Positions 1 through 6,602 of a stretch of 7,347 nt of DNA are shown in pieces. The stretch comes from JBFXDI01 sp050181295 (lineage in GTDB: Bacteria; Pseudomonadota; Alphaproteobacteria; Rhizobiales; Aestuariivirgaceae). The stretch spans positions 1-7,347 of the forward strand of contig JBFXDI010000175.1 of assembly GCA_050181295.1 (NCBI GenBank). Reading direction: 5' to 3'. Both the position numbers and the translations under genes were made by a program. How positions within the stretch are numbered: the first letter of the stretch is position 1; each line of letters starts with the position of its first letter. Under the pieces are notes generated by a model. That model saw nothing but the letters and a program-made list of their open reading frames with translations, had not been told where the DNA came from and did not search any database.

Positions 1-124
1 CCCATGCCAATTCGACCATTTAGCCCAATTATTCCCTGTTTGCCGAAGAAATTGGCTTTACTCAACCCCTTTCATCGTGCTTTCATCAGAAAAAAAGCGC
101 CTTCAGGCTATAGGTTAATGGTCT

Positions 125-142
125 GAATGGTACGTACCATTC
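125..142. promoter_or_regulatory. Perfect 18-bp palindrome, probable repressor operator
   Basis: GAATGGTACGTACCATTC is identical to its own reverse complement over 18 bases. Its core, TGGT-N4-ACCA, resembles operators of GntR-family regulators (FCD/FadR-like subgroup), which often read TGGT...ACCA. It sits 36 bases before the first possible start codon of the operon, where a bound repressor would block RNA polymerase. A further half-site, AATGGT, lies at 117-122, nine bases upstream in direct orientation, and an opposite half-site, ACCATT, lies at 15-20. The palindrome is seen directly; the regulator family is inferred, and no regulator gene is in the window. TetR or LacI type regulators are alternatives. 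Confidence 0.6.
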
Positions 143-170
143 TCAGGCGCGACAATATGAATTCGCAGGC

Positions 171-175
171 AGGAG
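171..175 (+). promoter_or_regulatory. Ribosome binding site AGGAG of the M24 gene
   Basis: AGGAG is followed by two adjacent in-frame GTG codons, at 179 and 182. Spacing is 3 bases to the first and 6 bases to the second, so the second GTG is the more usual initiation distance. The two choices differ by one residue. Confidence 0.6.
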
Positions 176-178
176 AGC

Positions 179-1360
179 GTGGTGAAGACGAGACCGACCA
201 TTCCGGTAGAGGAGTTCGCGCAGCGTCGTCGCAGGGCCGTCGAGGCCGCCAAGGCCGCCGGCTTCGACGCGCTTCTGGTGTGCTCGCGCGGCGGGGGGAC
301 CGTGGATCGGTTCGCCGACGTGATGTACCTCACGAACTTCTACACGGCCTTTCCCTATACGCCGGATCATGCGGGCGCCTGGTCCGGCCGCGCGCACACC
401 TTCCTGGTGCTGCCGGTGGGCGGCAAGCCGCGCCTTATCGTGGACGTGCCGGCGGGCAGCTCGGTGCATCTCGAGGACGGCGAGATCGTCTACGCGGACC
501 TCGTGCTGGAGGCGACGGTCCAGGCGCTCAAGGATGCGGGCCTCGAGCGGGCGCGGGTCGGCATCGTCGGCGAGGACGTGCTGCCCGTGAGCTTCCACCG
601 CCAGATCGTCGGCGCGCTGCCCGGCATGGCGGCATTGCCCGCCGACGACATTCTCATCGGGCTTCGATCGGTCAAGTCGCCGGCGGAGATCGAGATGCTG
701 CGCTACTCCTCCTGGGTCGGTTCCCGGATGATCGAGACCATGATGGCGGCCGCGGAGCCCGGCGCCAGCCACGCGGAGATCGTGGCCGCGGGCATGCAGA
801 CGCTGCTGCCGGCGGGCGGCGCGCTCTACAACTCCTTCATGAGTTCGGGCCGCGGCGGCGACAATCCGAAGCGGATCCACCATGCCTTCCCGACCTGGGG
901 CGCGAGCGAGCGGCTCGAATCCGGCGACTGGATCCGGCTCGGCATCTCCGGGATCGTCGGGGGCTATGTCTTCGACCTCGCGCGCTCGAAAGCCGTGGGA
1001 ACGGCCAGCAACCGGCAGATCATGCTCTTTGAATCCGCGATCTCCTGCATCGAGGCCGGTATCGGTGCCATCAAGCCTGGCGCCACCGCGGGCGACCTCG
1101 CGAAGGCGGGGCTCGGCAAGCAGGAGGAACTGGGCTTCAAGCTTGAGGGCGTGTTCTCCGCGCTCGGGCACGGCATTGGGCTCGGCTGGGACGCGCCGTG
1201 GCTCACGGTTGGCGACAAGACACCCATCAAACCCAACATGGTGCTCTGCCTCGAGCGCACGGTGACGCAGGACGGCTATCTCGGTGACTTCGAGGAAACG
1301 GTGCTCGTCACCGAGAGTGGATACGAGATGCTGACCGACGCGACCAGGCGCTTCTGGTGA
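179..1360 (+). CDS. M24 family (creatinase/aminopeptidase P/prolidase fold) hydrolase
   Basis: A 393-residue cytoplasmic protein, no signal peptide, normal length for two-domain M24 enzymes. Residues about 8-160 form the creatinase N-terminal domain (GFDALLV at 28-34, VMYLTNF at 48-54); about 165-385 form the pita-bread catalytic domain. Visible active-site residues are His234/235 (IHHA), Asp266 (GYVFD), His331 (GHGIGLGWD), Glu359 (MVLCLER) and Glu372 (DFEETVLVT). The first metal ligand of the family, Asp in the GDxxxxD stretch, is Gly255 here; the spacing to GY (262-263) and Asp266 fits exactly, so this is a substitution and not a misalignment. Family members cleave Xaa-Pro bonds or, as creatinase and ectoine hydrolase do, non-peptide C-N bonds; with this metal site and the catabolic context I favour the second kind. 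It starts at GTG 179 or 182 and is the first gene of the operon, 10 bases before the next. Fold is certain; substrate is unknown. Confidence 0.85.
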   Translation: MVKTRPTIPVEEFAQRRRRAVEAAKAAGFDALLVCSRGGGTVDRFADVMYLTNFYTAFPYTPDHAGAWSGRAHTFLVLPVGGKPRLIVDVPAGSSVHLEDGEIVYADLVLEATVQALKDAGLERARVGIVGEDVLPVSFHRQIVGALPGMAALPADDILIGLRSVKSPAEIEMLRYSSWVGSRMIETMMAAAEPGASHAEIVAAGMQTLLPAGGALYNSFMSSGRGGDNPKRIHHAFPTWGASERLESGDWIRLGISGIVGGYVFDLARSKAVGTASNRQIMLFESAISCIEAGIGAIKPGATAGDLAKAGLGKQEELGFKLEGVFSALGHGIGLGWDAPWLTVGDKTPIKPNMVLCLERTVTQDGYLGDFEETVLVTESGYEMLTDATRRFW

Positions 1361-1370
1361 CGGGGGCGCT

Positions 1371-2660
1371 TTGACGAGACCGGTCGACAGCCTCTGGGCG
1401 GCTTCCAGCAGGGCCAAGCCCTTCGCCGGCGAGCCCTTGTCGTCCGAAACGACGGCCGACGTGGCGGTGGTCGGTGGCGGCTTCACCGGGCTGTCGACGG
1501 CACTGCATCTCGCGGAGGGCGGTCGCGACGTCGTGGTGCTGGAGGCCGAGGAGATCGGGCACGGCGCCAGTGGCCGCAACGGCGGACAGGTCAATCCGGG
1601 TCTCAAATATGACGAGGCGGCGCTCCAGGCGAAGTTCGGGCCGGAGGGCTCCAGGTTCTACAGGCTCGGGCAGGAGGCGCCCGATTTCCTCGCCACGCTG
1701 GTCGAGCGGCTCGGCCTGAACTGCGGCTTCGAACGGCCGGGCCTGATCAGGCTCGCGCACAACGGGCACGCCTTCAAGCTCATGAAGGCCGCCGGCGATG
1801 ACATGGAGAGGGCAGGGATTTCGATCGAGAGGCTCGAGGATGCTCGCGCGGTCGCCAAGAAAATTGGCACCGAACGCTATCTCGGCGGCTTCATCGATCC
1901 GCGCGGCCGCAGCGTCCACCCCCTCGACCTTGCCCGCGAGATGGCGCGCGCCTGCGCGGCCGCAGGCGTGCGGGTCCACACAAGATCGCGCGCCAACGGA
2001 CTTGCCGAGCGGTCCGGCGGCTGGCGTGTTTCCACAGGGTCCGGAGCCGTGCAGGCTGGCGAGGTCGTGGTCGCGACCAACGGCTACACGGATGGGCTCA
2101 TCCCCGGCCTTGCGGCCTCCCTTCTGCCGGTCAACAGCTTCCAGATCGCCACGGCGCCGCTGGAGGGCAAGCTCGCCGAGGAGATCCTGCCGGGCCGCAA
2201 TACCGTCTACGACAGCCGCCGGCTCATCCTCTATTTCCGGAAGACACGCGACGAGCGGGTGGTGCTCGGGGGACGCGCCTCCTTCAATTCCTCCGCCGGC
2301 GTGCTCGGGAACCGGGAGGACTACTCGATGCTCGAGAAGGTGCTCGCCGGAATCTTTCCGCAGCTTCGAGGGCAGCCTATCGCCCACCGCTGGACCGGGC
2401 TTGTCTGCATCACCGCCGATTTCCTGCCCCACTATCACAGGCCCGCGCCGAAGCTCCATGTCGTCGTCGGCTTCAACGGGCGGGGCGTCGCGCTCAGCCA
2501 CCGCGTGGGGGCCTGGATGGCGAACAGGCTCCTGGGCCAGGAGGACGCGGGCGAAATCCCGGCGACGCCGATCGTGCCCATTCCGTTTCATCAGTACCGA
2601 GAACCGCTGCTGAACATGGCCATGCAGTGGAACCGGCTGCTCGATCTGTTCGGCCGGTAA
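1371..2660 (+). CDS. FAD-dependent oxidoreductase, DAO family (PuuB/DadA-like)
   Basis: A 429-residue soluble flavoprotein, close to the length of gamma-glutamylputrescine oxidoreductase (PuuB). The N-terminus carries a Rossmann FAD site: VAVVGGGFTG at 31-40, ending in acidic Glu58 (VVVLEAE), which should hold the adenosine ribose. It is followed by GASGRNGGQV at 65-74, typical of the PuuB/DadA/sarcosine oxidase group. The C-terminal FAD-contacting stretch is VVVGFNGRGVALS (364-376). The N-terminal SLWAAS (7-12) is also typical of PuuB relatives. Such enzymes oxidise a C-N bond of an amine or amino acid to an imine, passing electrons to oxygen or a carrier. The start is TTG at 1371, 10 bases after the M24 stop; no ATG or GTG precedes the Rossmann motif in frame, and GGGGG at 1362-1366 is the only SD-like string. 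Expected to be co-transcribed with the M24 gene. Exact substrate unknown. Confidence 0.88.
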   Translation: MTRPVDSLWAASSRAKPFAGEPLSSETTADVAVVGGGFTGLSTALHLAEGGRDVVVLEAEEIGHGASGRNGGQVNPGLKYDEAALQAKFGPEGSRFYRLGQEAPDFLATLVERLGLNCGFERPGLIRLAHNGHAFKLMKAAGDDMERAGISIERLEDARAVAKKIGTERYLGGFIDPRGRSVHPLDLAREMARACAAAGVRVHTRSRANGLAERSGGWRVSTGSGAVQAGEVVVATNGYTDGLIPGLAASLLPVNSFQIATAPLEGKLAEEILPGRNTVYDSRRLILYFRKTRDERVVLGGRASFNSSAGVLGNREDYSMLEKVLAGIFPQLRGQPIAHRWTGLVCITADFLPHYHRPAPKLHVVVGFNGRGVALSHRVGAWMANRLLGQEDAGEIPATPIVPIPFHQYREPLLNMAMQWNRLLDLFGR

Positions 2661-2670
2661 GAGCCGCAAC

Positions 2671-2715
2671 TTCAATGAAACTGAAACAACGTTCAGAATT
2701 ACGCGATTGATTTAA
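2671..2715. promoter_or_regulatory. AT-rich repeat-bearing segment between oxidoreductase and M19 genes
   Basis: This part of the 90-base gap is about 31% G+C in a GC-rich neighbourhood. It contains a tandem TGAAACTGAAAC (2676-2687) and an inverted pair CTGAA (2681-2685) / TTCAG (2692-2696), with TTCA at 2671-2674 also facing the first TGAA. It could be an internal operator or promoter serving the M19 gene and the transporter, but I see no well-spaced -35/-10 pair. The composition and repeats are seen directly; the function is a guess. Confidence 0.3.
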
Positions 2716-2750
2716 GCGGCCGCGCGGTCCCAAGAGAGAGGACCCACGGA

Positions 2751-3764
2751 ATGGAGACGAAAATGCTGCTTGTTGACGGGCTGAATTGCAGCCGCTTTGA
2801 CCGGGAAGTCTTCGAGGAGCTGCGTGACGGCGGCATGAGCTGCGTCACGACCTGCCTCGGCTTCTGGGAGGATGCGACGGAATCGCTCGACGCCCTCGGC
2901 CGCTTCCGCGACGTCGTGAAGGCGAACTCCGATCTGGTCGCGATCGCCCGCACGGGCGCCGAGATCGACGCCATCGTGGCCTCCGGCCGATGCGCCCTCG
3001 TCGTTGGCTACCAAAACACCAACGCGCTGTCGGGCCGCATCCGCTTCGTAGAAATCTTCGCCGAGCTCGGCGTCCGGGTGATGCAGCTCACCTACAACAA
3101 CCAGAACGAATATGGCGGCAGCTGCTATGAGCCCAATGACAGCGGCATCAGCCGGGCAGGGCGCGAGCTCGTGGCGGAGTTCAATCGCGTCGGCATCCTC
3201 ATCGACCTGTCGCATGTCGGGGAGCGCACGAGCCGCGACGTGATCGCGGTCTCCGAGGGCCCGGTCGCCGTCACGCACGCCAACCCGTCCGAACTCATTC
3301 CGCATCTTCGCAACAAGTCGAACGCGCTCATCAAGGAACTCGCGGCGAAGGGCGGCGTCATCGGGCTTGCGACCTACGCCAACATCTGCGGCGACTACAT
3401 ATCGAGCGCCGACAAGTGGTCCGAGATCGTTGCCTATGCGGTCGACGTCGCCGGCATCGACCATATCGCCATCGGCACGGACCATGGCCGCAACGTCGGC
3501 ATGTCGGACCTCGAATGGATGCGGATGGGCCGCTGGTCGCGGGTGACCAACTACGGCGCCGGCAACGCCGCGCGGCCGGGCAAGGTGCCGGAACCTGGCT
3601 GGCTCAAGACCATGCGCGGCTTCGGCACCATCGCCGAGGCGCTGGAACGCCGCGGCTTCAAGCGGCCGGAAGTGGAGGCGGTCATGGGGGGCAACTGGAT
3701 CCGCCTCTACAAGCAAGTGTTCGACAAGGCCATCGGGAAGGAAGCCTCGGCGCGCGCAGCGTGA
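2751..3764 (+). CDS. M19 family (renal dipeptidase fold) protein with altered metal site
   Basis: A 337-residue cytoplasmic TIM-barrel protein of the membrane dipeptidase family; no signal peptide. Family landmarks are IDLSHV (151-156), VTH (174-176), LRNKS (186-190, whose Arg187 matches the substrate-carboxylate arginine of renal dipeptidase), IGTD (241-244) and GGNWIRLY (313-320). His155, His176 and Asp244 match three of the six canonical zinc-site residues. The others are changed: the usual DGHxD is DGLNC (9-13), so His and Asp become Leu11 and Cys13, and the bridging Glu of GxEGG is Gln88 in GYQNTN. From memory, a similar DGL subgroup occurs beside the dimethylglycine/glycine-betaine genes of Pseudomonas. 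The role is probably hydrolysis or deamination-type chemistry on the imported compound, not classical dipeptide cleavage. ATG 2751 has AGGA at 2739-2742, 8 bases away; ATG 2763 (Met5) with GGAG at 2753-2756 is an alternative. Confidence 0.85.
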   Translation: METKMLLVDGLNCSRFDREVFEELRDGGMSCVTTCLGFWEDATESLDALGRFRDVVKANSDLVAIARTGAEIDAIVASGRCALVVGYQNTNALSGRIRFVEIFAELGVRVMQLTYNNQNEYGGSCYEPNDSGISRAGRELVAEFNRVGILIDLSHVGERTSRDVIAVSEGPVAVTHANPSELIPHLRNKSNALIKELAAKGGVIGLATYANICGDYISSADKWSEIVAYAVDVAGIDHIAIGTDHGRNVGMSDLEWMRMGRWSRVTNYGAGNAARPGKVPEPGWLKTMRGFGTIAEALERRGFKRPEVEAVMGGNWIRLYKQVFDKAIGKEASARAA

Positions 3765-3818
3765 CGGGCCGAGAGCCAGGCAATCGCAGACTACGACCGG
3801 GGAAGATGGGTGGAAACT

Positions 3819-3823
3819 GGAGG
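3819..3823 (+). promoter_or_regulatory. Ribosome binding site GGAGG setting the binding-protein start
   Basis: GGAGG lies 6 bases before ATG 3830. The reading frame is open far upstream, to 3416, inside the preceding gene. This site and the Tat signal that follows fix the real start. Confidence 0.85.
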
Positions 3824-3829
3824 TGTCTC

Positions 3830-4918
3830 ATGAGTGACGTGTCTAAGAGGACGGCCGGCATCTCGCGCCGGAACTTTCTTTCGACCACCGCCGCGGTCGG
3901 CGCCGGAATGGCTCTCGGCCTGCCGGCGGTTCATCGGGCCCACGCCCAAGGATCCGGAAAGGTGATCTACGCAACCTGGGGCGGCTCCTGGGAGGCGGCG
4001 ATCAAGAAGGCGTGGTTCGAGCCCTTCACCAAGGCGACGGGCATCGAAGTTGTGACGGCGCAGGACAACAACTACGGCAAGTTCCAGTCGATGGTCGAAA
4101 GCAAGTCGGTCGAATGGGACGTGGTCGAGACCAATCCCGACTTCCAGTATATCGGGGCCGAGCGCAATCTGCTCGAGCCGATGGATTTCGGCGTGATCGA
4201 CAAGTCGAAGATCATGGAAGGCGAAGGCTTCGTGACCGACCATTCGGTGCCGCAGGTACTGTGGTCACGCCTTCTGACCTACAACACCAAGAGCCTGAAC
4301 GGCAAAGTGCCCGAGAACTACACGGCGGTCTTCAACGACCTCGCGGGCTTTCCCGGCAAGCGGTCGCTCGCGAGCGAGCCGAACGCCGGCACCTTCGAGG
4401 CCGCGCTCCTCGCCGACGGTGTGGCGCCGGATCAGCTCTATCCCCTGGACATCGATCGGGCGCTCAAGAAGTGGACGGAGATCAAGGATCAGATCCTCTT
4501 CTACGAGACCAACGCCCAGGCGCAGCAGTACATCTCAGACGGCCAGGCCTCGCTGTCGATCATGCCGGACGGTCGCGCCCAGGCCGCCGTCAAGGACGGT
4601 TCGCCGGTCGGCATCCAGTACAACCAGAGCTTCATGACCTGGTCCTCGATGGTCGTGCCGAAGGGTGCGCCCAACAAGGAGAACGCCATGAAGTTCCTGG
4701 CCTACACGATGACCCCGGAGGCGCAGGCGGCGATCGCCAACGAGTATACCTATGGCCCGGTGGTGCCGGACGCCTTCAAGCTCATCGCGCCGGAGCGGGC
4801 CAAGATCCTGTCGGGCGGTCCCGAGCAGCAGGGCAAGTTCATCTGGGCCAACGAGCAGTGGTGGGCGAAGAACCTGGAAGAGGTCACCGAACGCCTGACC
4901 GAATGGCGTCTGCTCTAG
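3830..4918 (+). CDS. ABC transporter substrate-binding protein, PotD-like, Tat-exported
   Basis: A 362-residue periplasmic solute-binding protein of the spermidine/putrescine (COG0687-type) family; PotD of E. coli is about 348 residues. The N-terminus is a twin-arginine signal: SRRNFL at 12-17, a hydrophobic stretch about 18-33, and a likely cut after AHA (37-39). The mature domain opens with VIYATWGGSW (45-54), typical of this family, and contains MVVPKGAPNKENAMKFL (274-290), the usual C-lobe helix. PotD Trp255 seems to align with Trp271, but the amine-binding Asp257 of PotD aligns with Ser273, and the acidic pair before the C-lobe hinge is not evident near ASEPNAGTFE (181-190). A ligand other than free polyamine is therefore likely. 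Tat export suggests folding before secretion. The gene starts 65 bases after the M19 stop and is followed by a strong stem-loop that may raise its expression over the permeases. Confidence 0.9.
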   Translation: MSDVSKRTAGISRRNFLSTTAAVGAGMALGLPAVHRAHAQGSGKVIYATWGGSWEAAIKKAWFEPFTKATGIEVVTAQDNNYGKFQSMVESKSVEWDVVETNPDFQYIGAERNLLEPMDFGVIDKSKIMEGEGFVTDHSVPQVLWSRLLTYNTKSLNGKVPENYTAVFNDLAGFPGKRSLASEPNAGTFEAALLADGVAPDQLYPLDIDRALKKWTEIKDQILFYETNAQAQQYISDGQASLSIMPDGRAQAAVKDGSPVGIQYNQSFMTWSSMVVPKGAPNKENAMKFLAYTMTPEAQAAIANEYTYGPVVPDAFKLIAPERAKILSGGPEQQGKFIWANEQWWAKNLEEVTERLTEWRLL

Positions 4919-4925
4919 GATCACA

Positions 4926-4957
4926 ATGCCGGGAGGGCCATAAGGTCTTCCCGGCAT
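4926..4957 (+). promoter_or_regulatory. Intercistronic stem-loop after the binding-protein gene
   Basis: The segment folds into a 14-pair stem (12 Watson-Crick and 2 G-T pairs) closed by a four-base ATAA loop at 4940-4943. The outer nine pairs, ATGCCGGGA (4926-4934) against TCCCGGCAT (4949-4957), are perfect. No T-run follows, so it is not a standard intrinsic terminator. Placed 8 bases after the binding-protein stop and 14 bases before the permease start, it most likely protects the 3' end of the binding-protein mRNA or causes partial termination, giving more binding protein than membrane subunits, as known for other ABC import operons. It could also limit ribosome access to the weak AAGG site at 4959-4962. 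Confidence 0.75.
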
Positions 4958-4971
4958 CAAGGCTCTCGATC

Positions 4972-5811
4972 ATGCCTCAGATAGTCCGCCGCCACGCATC
5001 CCTGCTGCTGCTGACGCCAGCCGTATTGCTGCTGGTGGCGTTCTTCGTCGTCCCCACGCTGCAGCTCGTCGGCCTGAGCTTCGAGGGGTCTGCCGGTCCC
5101 TGGACCCATTACAGCCGCATCTTCGAGCGTCCGGTCTATGTGCAGGTGCTGCAGCGGACGTTCCTCACCAGCGCGGCGACGGCGGTGCTGTGCGTCCTCA
5201 TCGGCTATCCGGTGGCCTATCGCCTCGTCACCGGCTCCAACCGCACGAAGCTCGTTCTGCTGGCGATGATCCTCGTGCCCTTCTGGACCAATCTCCTGGT
5301 GCTCTGCTACGGCTGGCTGATCGTGCTCAATCCGCAAGGCGCGGTGAACACGCTGCTCCTCAACCTCGGCCTCCTCAACGCGCCGCTGCTCATGAGCGGC
5401 AGCATCGTCGCGGTCCTCATCGGCATGGTCCAGACCATGCTGCCCTATCTGATCCTGCCGGTGGCGGCGAACATGGCGCGCGTCGACGTCCGGGTCCTGC
5501 AGGCGGCAAGAAGCCTCGGCGCGCCGCCGCTGCAGGTGTTCCTGCGCGCCTACCTTCCCATGACGATGCCGGGCGTGATGGCAGGCGCGCTCCTGGTCTT
5601 CATTATGAGCATCGGGTTCTTCATCATCCCGGCGATCCTCGGGGGCACGCGCGACATCTTCATCGCTCAGCTTATCGAGATGAACATCAACCGGGTGCTC
5701 AACTGGGGTTTCGCGGCGGCGCTTTCCACCATCGTCCTCATCACGACGCTGGCGCTCTATGCGATCGGGGTGCGCTGGTTCAGGCTCGGCTCGATCTGGG
5801 GGCAGGCATGA
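4972..5811 (+). CDS. ABC transporter permease, PotB-like
   Basis: A 279-residue inner-membrane protein, normal length for PotB-class permeases. About six hydrophobic segments can be seen, near residues 10-34, 66-86, 93-119, 142-163, 202-224 and 247-268. The cytoplasmic EAA loop that docks onto the ATPase reads LQAARSLGAPPLQVF (176-190) followed by LPMTMPG (195-201); the family's initial Glu is Gln177, a common variation. The start is ATG 4972 with a modest AAGG at 4959-4962, 9 bases away. The frame is open further upstream, but those residues overlap the binding-protein gene in another frame and are not membrane-like. The last bases overlap the next gene by ATGA, so the two permeases are probably translationally coupled and form a heterodimeric channel. 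Confidence 0.9.
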   Translation: MPQIVRRHASLLLLTPAVLLLVAFFVVPTLQLVGLSFEGSAGPWTHYSRIFERPVYVQVLQRTFLTSAATAVLCVLIGYPVAYRLVTGSNRTKLVLLAMILVPFWTNLLVLCYGWLIVLNPQGAVNTLLLNLGLLNAPLLMSGSIVAVLIGMVQTMLPYLILPVAANMARVDVRVLQAARSLGAPPLQVFLRAYLPMTMPGVMAGALLVFIMSIGFFIIPAILGGTRDIFIAQLIEMNINRVLNWGFAAALSTIVLITTLALYAIGVRWFRLGSIWGQA

Positions 5812-6602
5812 AACCCGGCTCGAGGCTGCAGCTCGTCATCACCGTGATCGTCGCCCTGGCGATGGTGATGATGATCCTGCCCAACGTGATCATTCTGCCG
5901 GCCTCCTTCGGAGGGGAGGACTACATCATCTTCCCGCCACGCTCGCTGTCGACGAAATGGTACGCAACATTCTTCGAGACCCCTGCCTGGCAGAATGCGA
6001 CCGTCAACAGCGTCATCGTGGCGGTCCTCTGCACGATCGCCTCGACGCTCCTCGGCACGCTCGCGGCGCTCGGCATGGCGCGGCTGACGCAGCGGGCGCG
6101 GGGGCTGGTCATGAGCTTCTTCCTGCTGCCGACCATCGTGCCGACCATCATCACGGGCGTTGCGCTCTACGGGATGCTCTCGTCCACGGGCTTGCGCGGA
6201 GGCGTGCTCGGCATCGTGATCGGGCACACCATCATCGCCACCCCCTTCGTGGTCATCAACGTGATTGCGGCGCTGCAGCGCATGGATGTGCGGCTCGAAC
6301 ACGGGGCGCGCAGCCTCGGAGCCTCGCCGCTCAGGGCCTTCTACTACGTGACCCTGCCGATCATCTGGCCCGGCATCGCGGCCGGAGCGGCCTTCGCATT
6401 CCTGACGTCCTTCAGCGAGCTGGTGCTGGCGCTTTTCCTGGCCAGCGGCGCGACCACCACGCTGCCCGTGCAGATGTGGAGCGGAATCCGATTCGAGATC
6501 AATCCCACCGTTGCCGCGGCCTCGAGCCTGTTCGTCGTCGTATCCTGCGTGATGCTGCTGGCGGTCGGCTTGTTGAGGCGCAGGGAGGCAAGAAGCGCAT
6601 GA
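5808..6602 (+). CDS. ABC transporter permease, PotC-like
   Basis: A 264-residue inner-membrane protein of the PotC class (binding-protein-dependent transport permease). Hydrophobic segments lie near residues 8-32, 65-90, 98-123, 132-155, 190-212 and 235-256. The EAA loop is LEHGARSLGASPLRAFYYV (163-181) with LPIIWPG (183-189), closely matching the consensus with Glu164 present. ATG 5808 overlaps the stop of the first permease (ATGA), and its own stop overlaps the ATPase start in the same way, so subunit synthesis is likely coupled. It pairs with the PotB-like permease and the ATPase. Substrate specificity is not readable from this chain. Confidence 0.9.
   Translation: MKPGSRLQLVITVIVALAMVMMILPNVIILPASFGGEDYIIFPPRSLSTKWYATFFETPAWQNATVNSVIVAVLCTIASTLLGTLAALGMARLTQRARGLVMSFFLLPTIVPTIITGVALYGMLSSTGLRGGVLGIVIGHTIIATPFVVINVIAALQRMDVRLEHGARSLGASPLRAFYYVTLPIIWPGIAAGAAFAFLTSFSELVLALFLASGATTTLPVQMWSGIRFEINPTVAAASSLFVVVSCVMLLAVGLLRRREARSA

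Larger units (their letters stand above)
1..178. other. Gene-free leader upstream of the operon
   Basis: No coding region is convincing here. The first 120 bases are about 43% G+C, clearly lower than the GC-rich genes that follow, as expected for a promoter region. It contains an imperfect inverted repeat (AGCCCAATT at 22-30 against AATTGGCT at 50-57, with one bulged base), a run of seven A at 90-96, and the palindrome described separately. I could not find a -35/-10 pair with good matches and acceptable spacing; TATAGG at 109-114 is the nearest -10-like string but has no partner. No T-rich hairpin terminator of an upstream gene is visible. Confidence 0.7.

Noticed and set aside
109..114. TATAGG as a -10 promoter element
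   Set aside because: No acceptable -35 element lies 16-18 bases upstream; TTCATC at 82-87 is 21 bases away.
143..1606. A 487-codon open frame on the minus strand opposite the M24 gene
   Set aside because: It is a high-GC shadow: the plus strand encodes a recognisable M24 protein throughout, while the minus frame gives low-complexity Arg/Ala/His-rich sequence with no family motifs.
1308..2675. A 455-codon open frame on the minus strand opposite the oxidoreductase
   Set aside because: No recognisable domain; it mirrors the FAD-oxidoreductase coding strand and crosses the junction between two genes.
2712..3716. A 334-codon open frame on the minus strand opposite the M19 gene
   Set aside because: The composition is typical of a GC-rich antisense frame (many Asp, Arg, Ala, Val, His) and the M19 motifs are clear on the plus strand.
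3416..3829. Upstream extension of the binding-protein reading frame
   Set aside because: The stretch overlaps the M19 gene in another frame; a good GGAGG plus a Tat signal peptide place the start at 3830.
4926..4957. Reading the stem-loop as an intrinsic terminator
   Set aside because: No T-run follows, and the downstream permease genes belong to the same transporter with no separate promoter visible.
4012..4971. Upstream extension of the first permease frame, and a similar one from 5190 for the second
   Set aside because: These are out-of-frame readings of the preceding genes; hydrophobic permease sequence begins only at 4972 and 5808.
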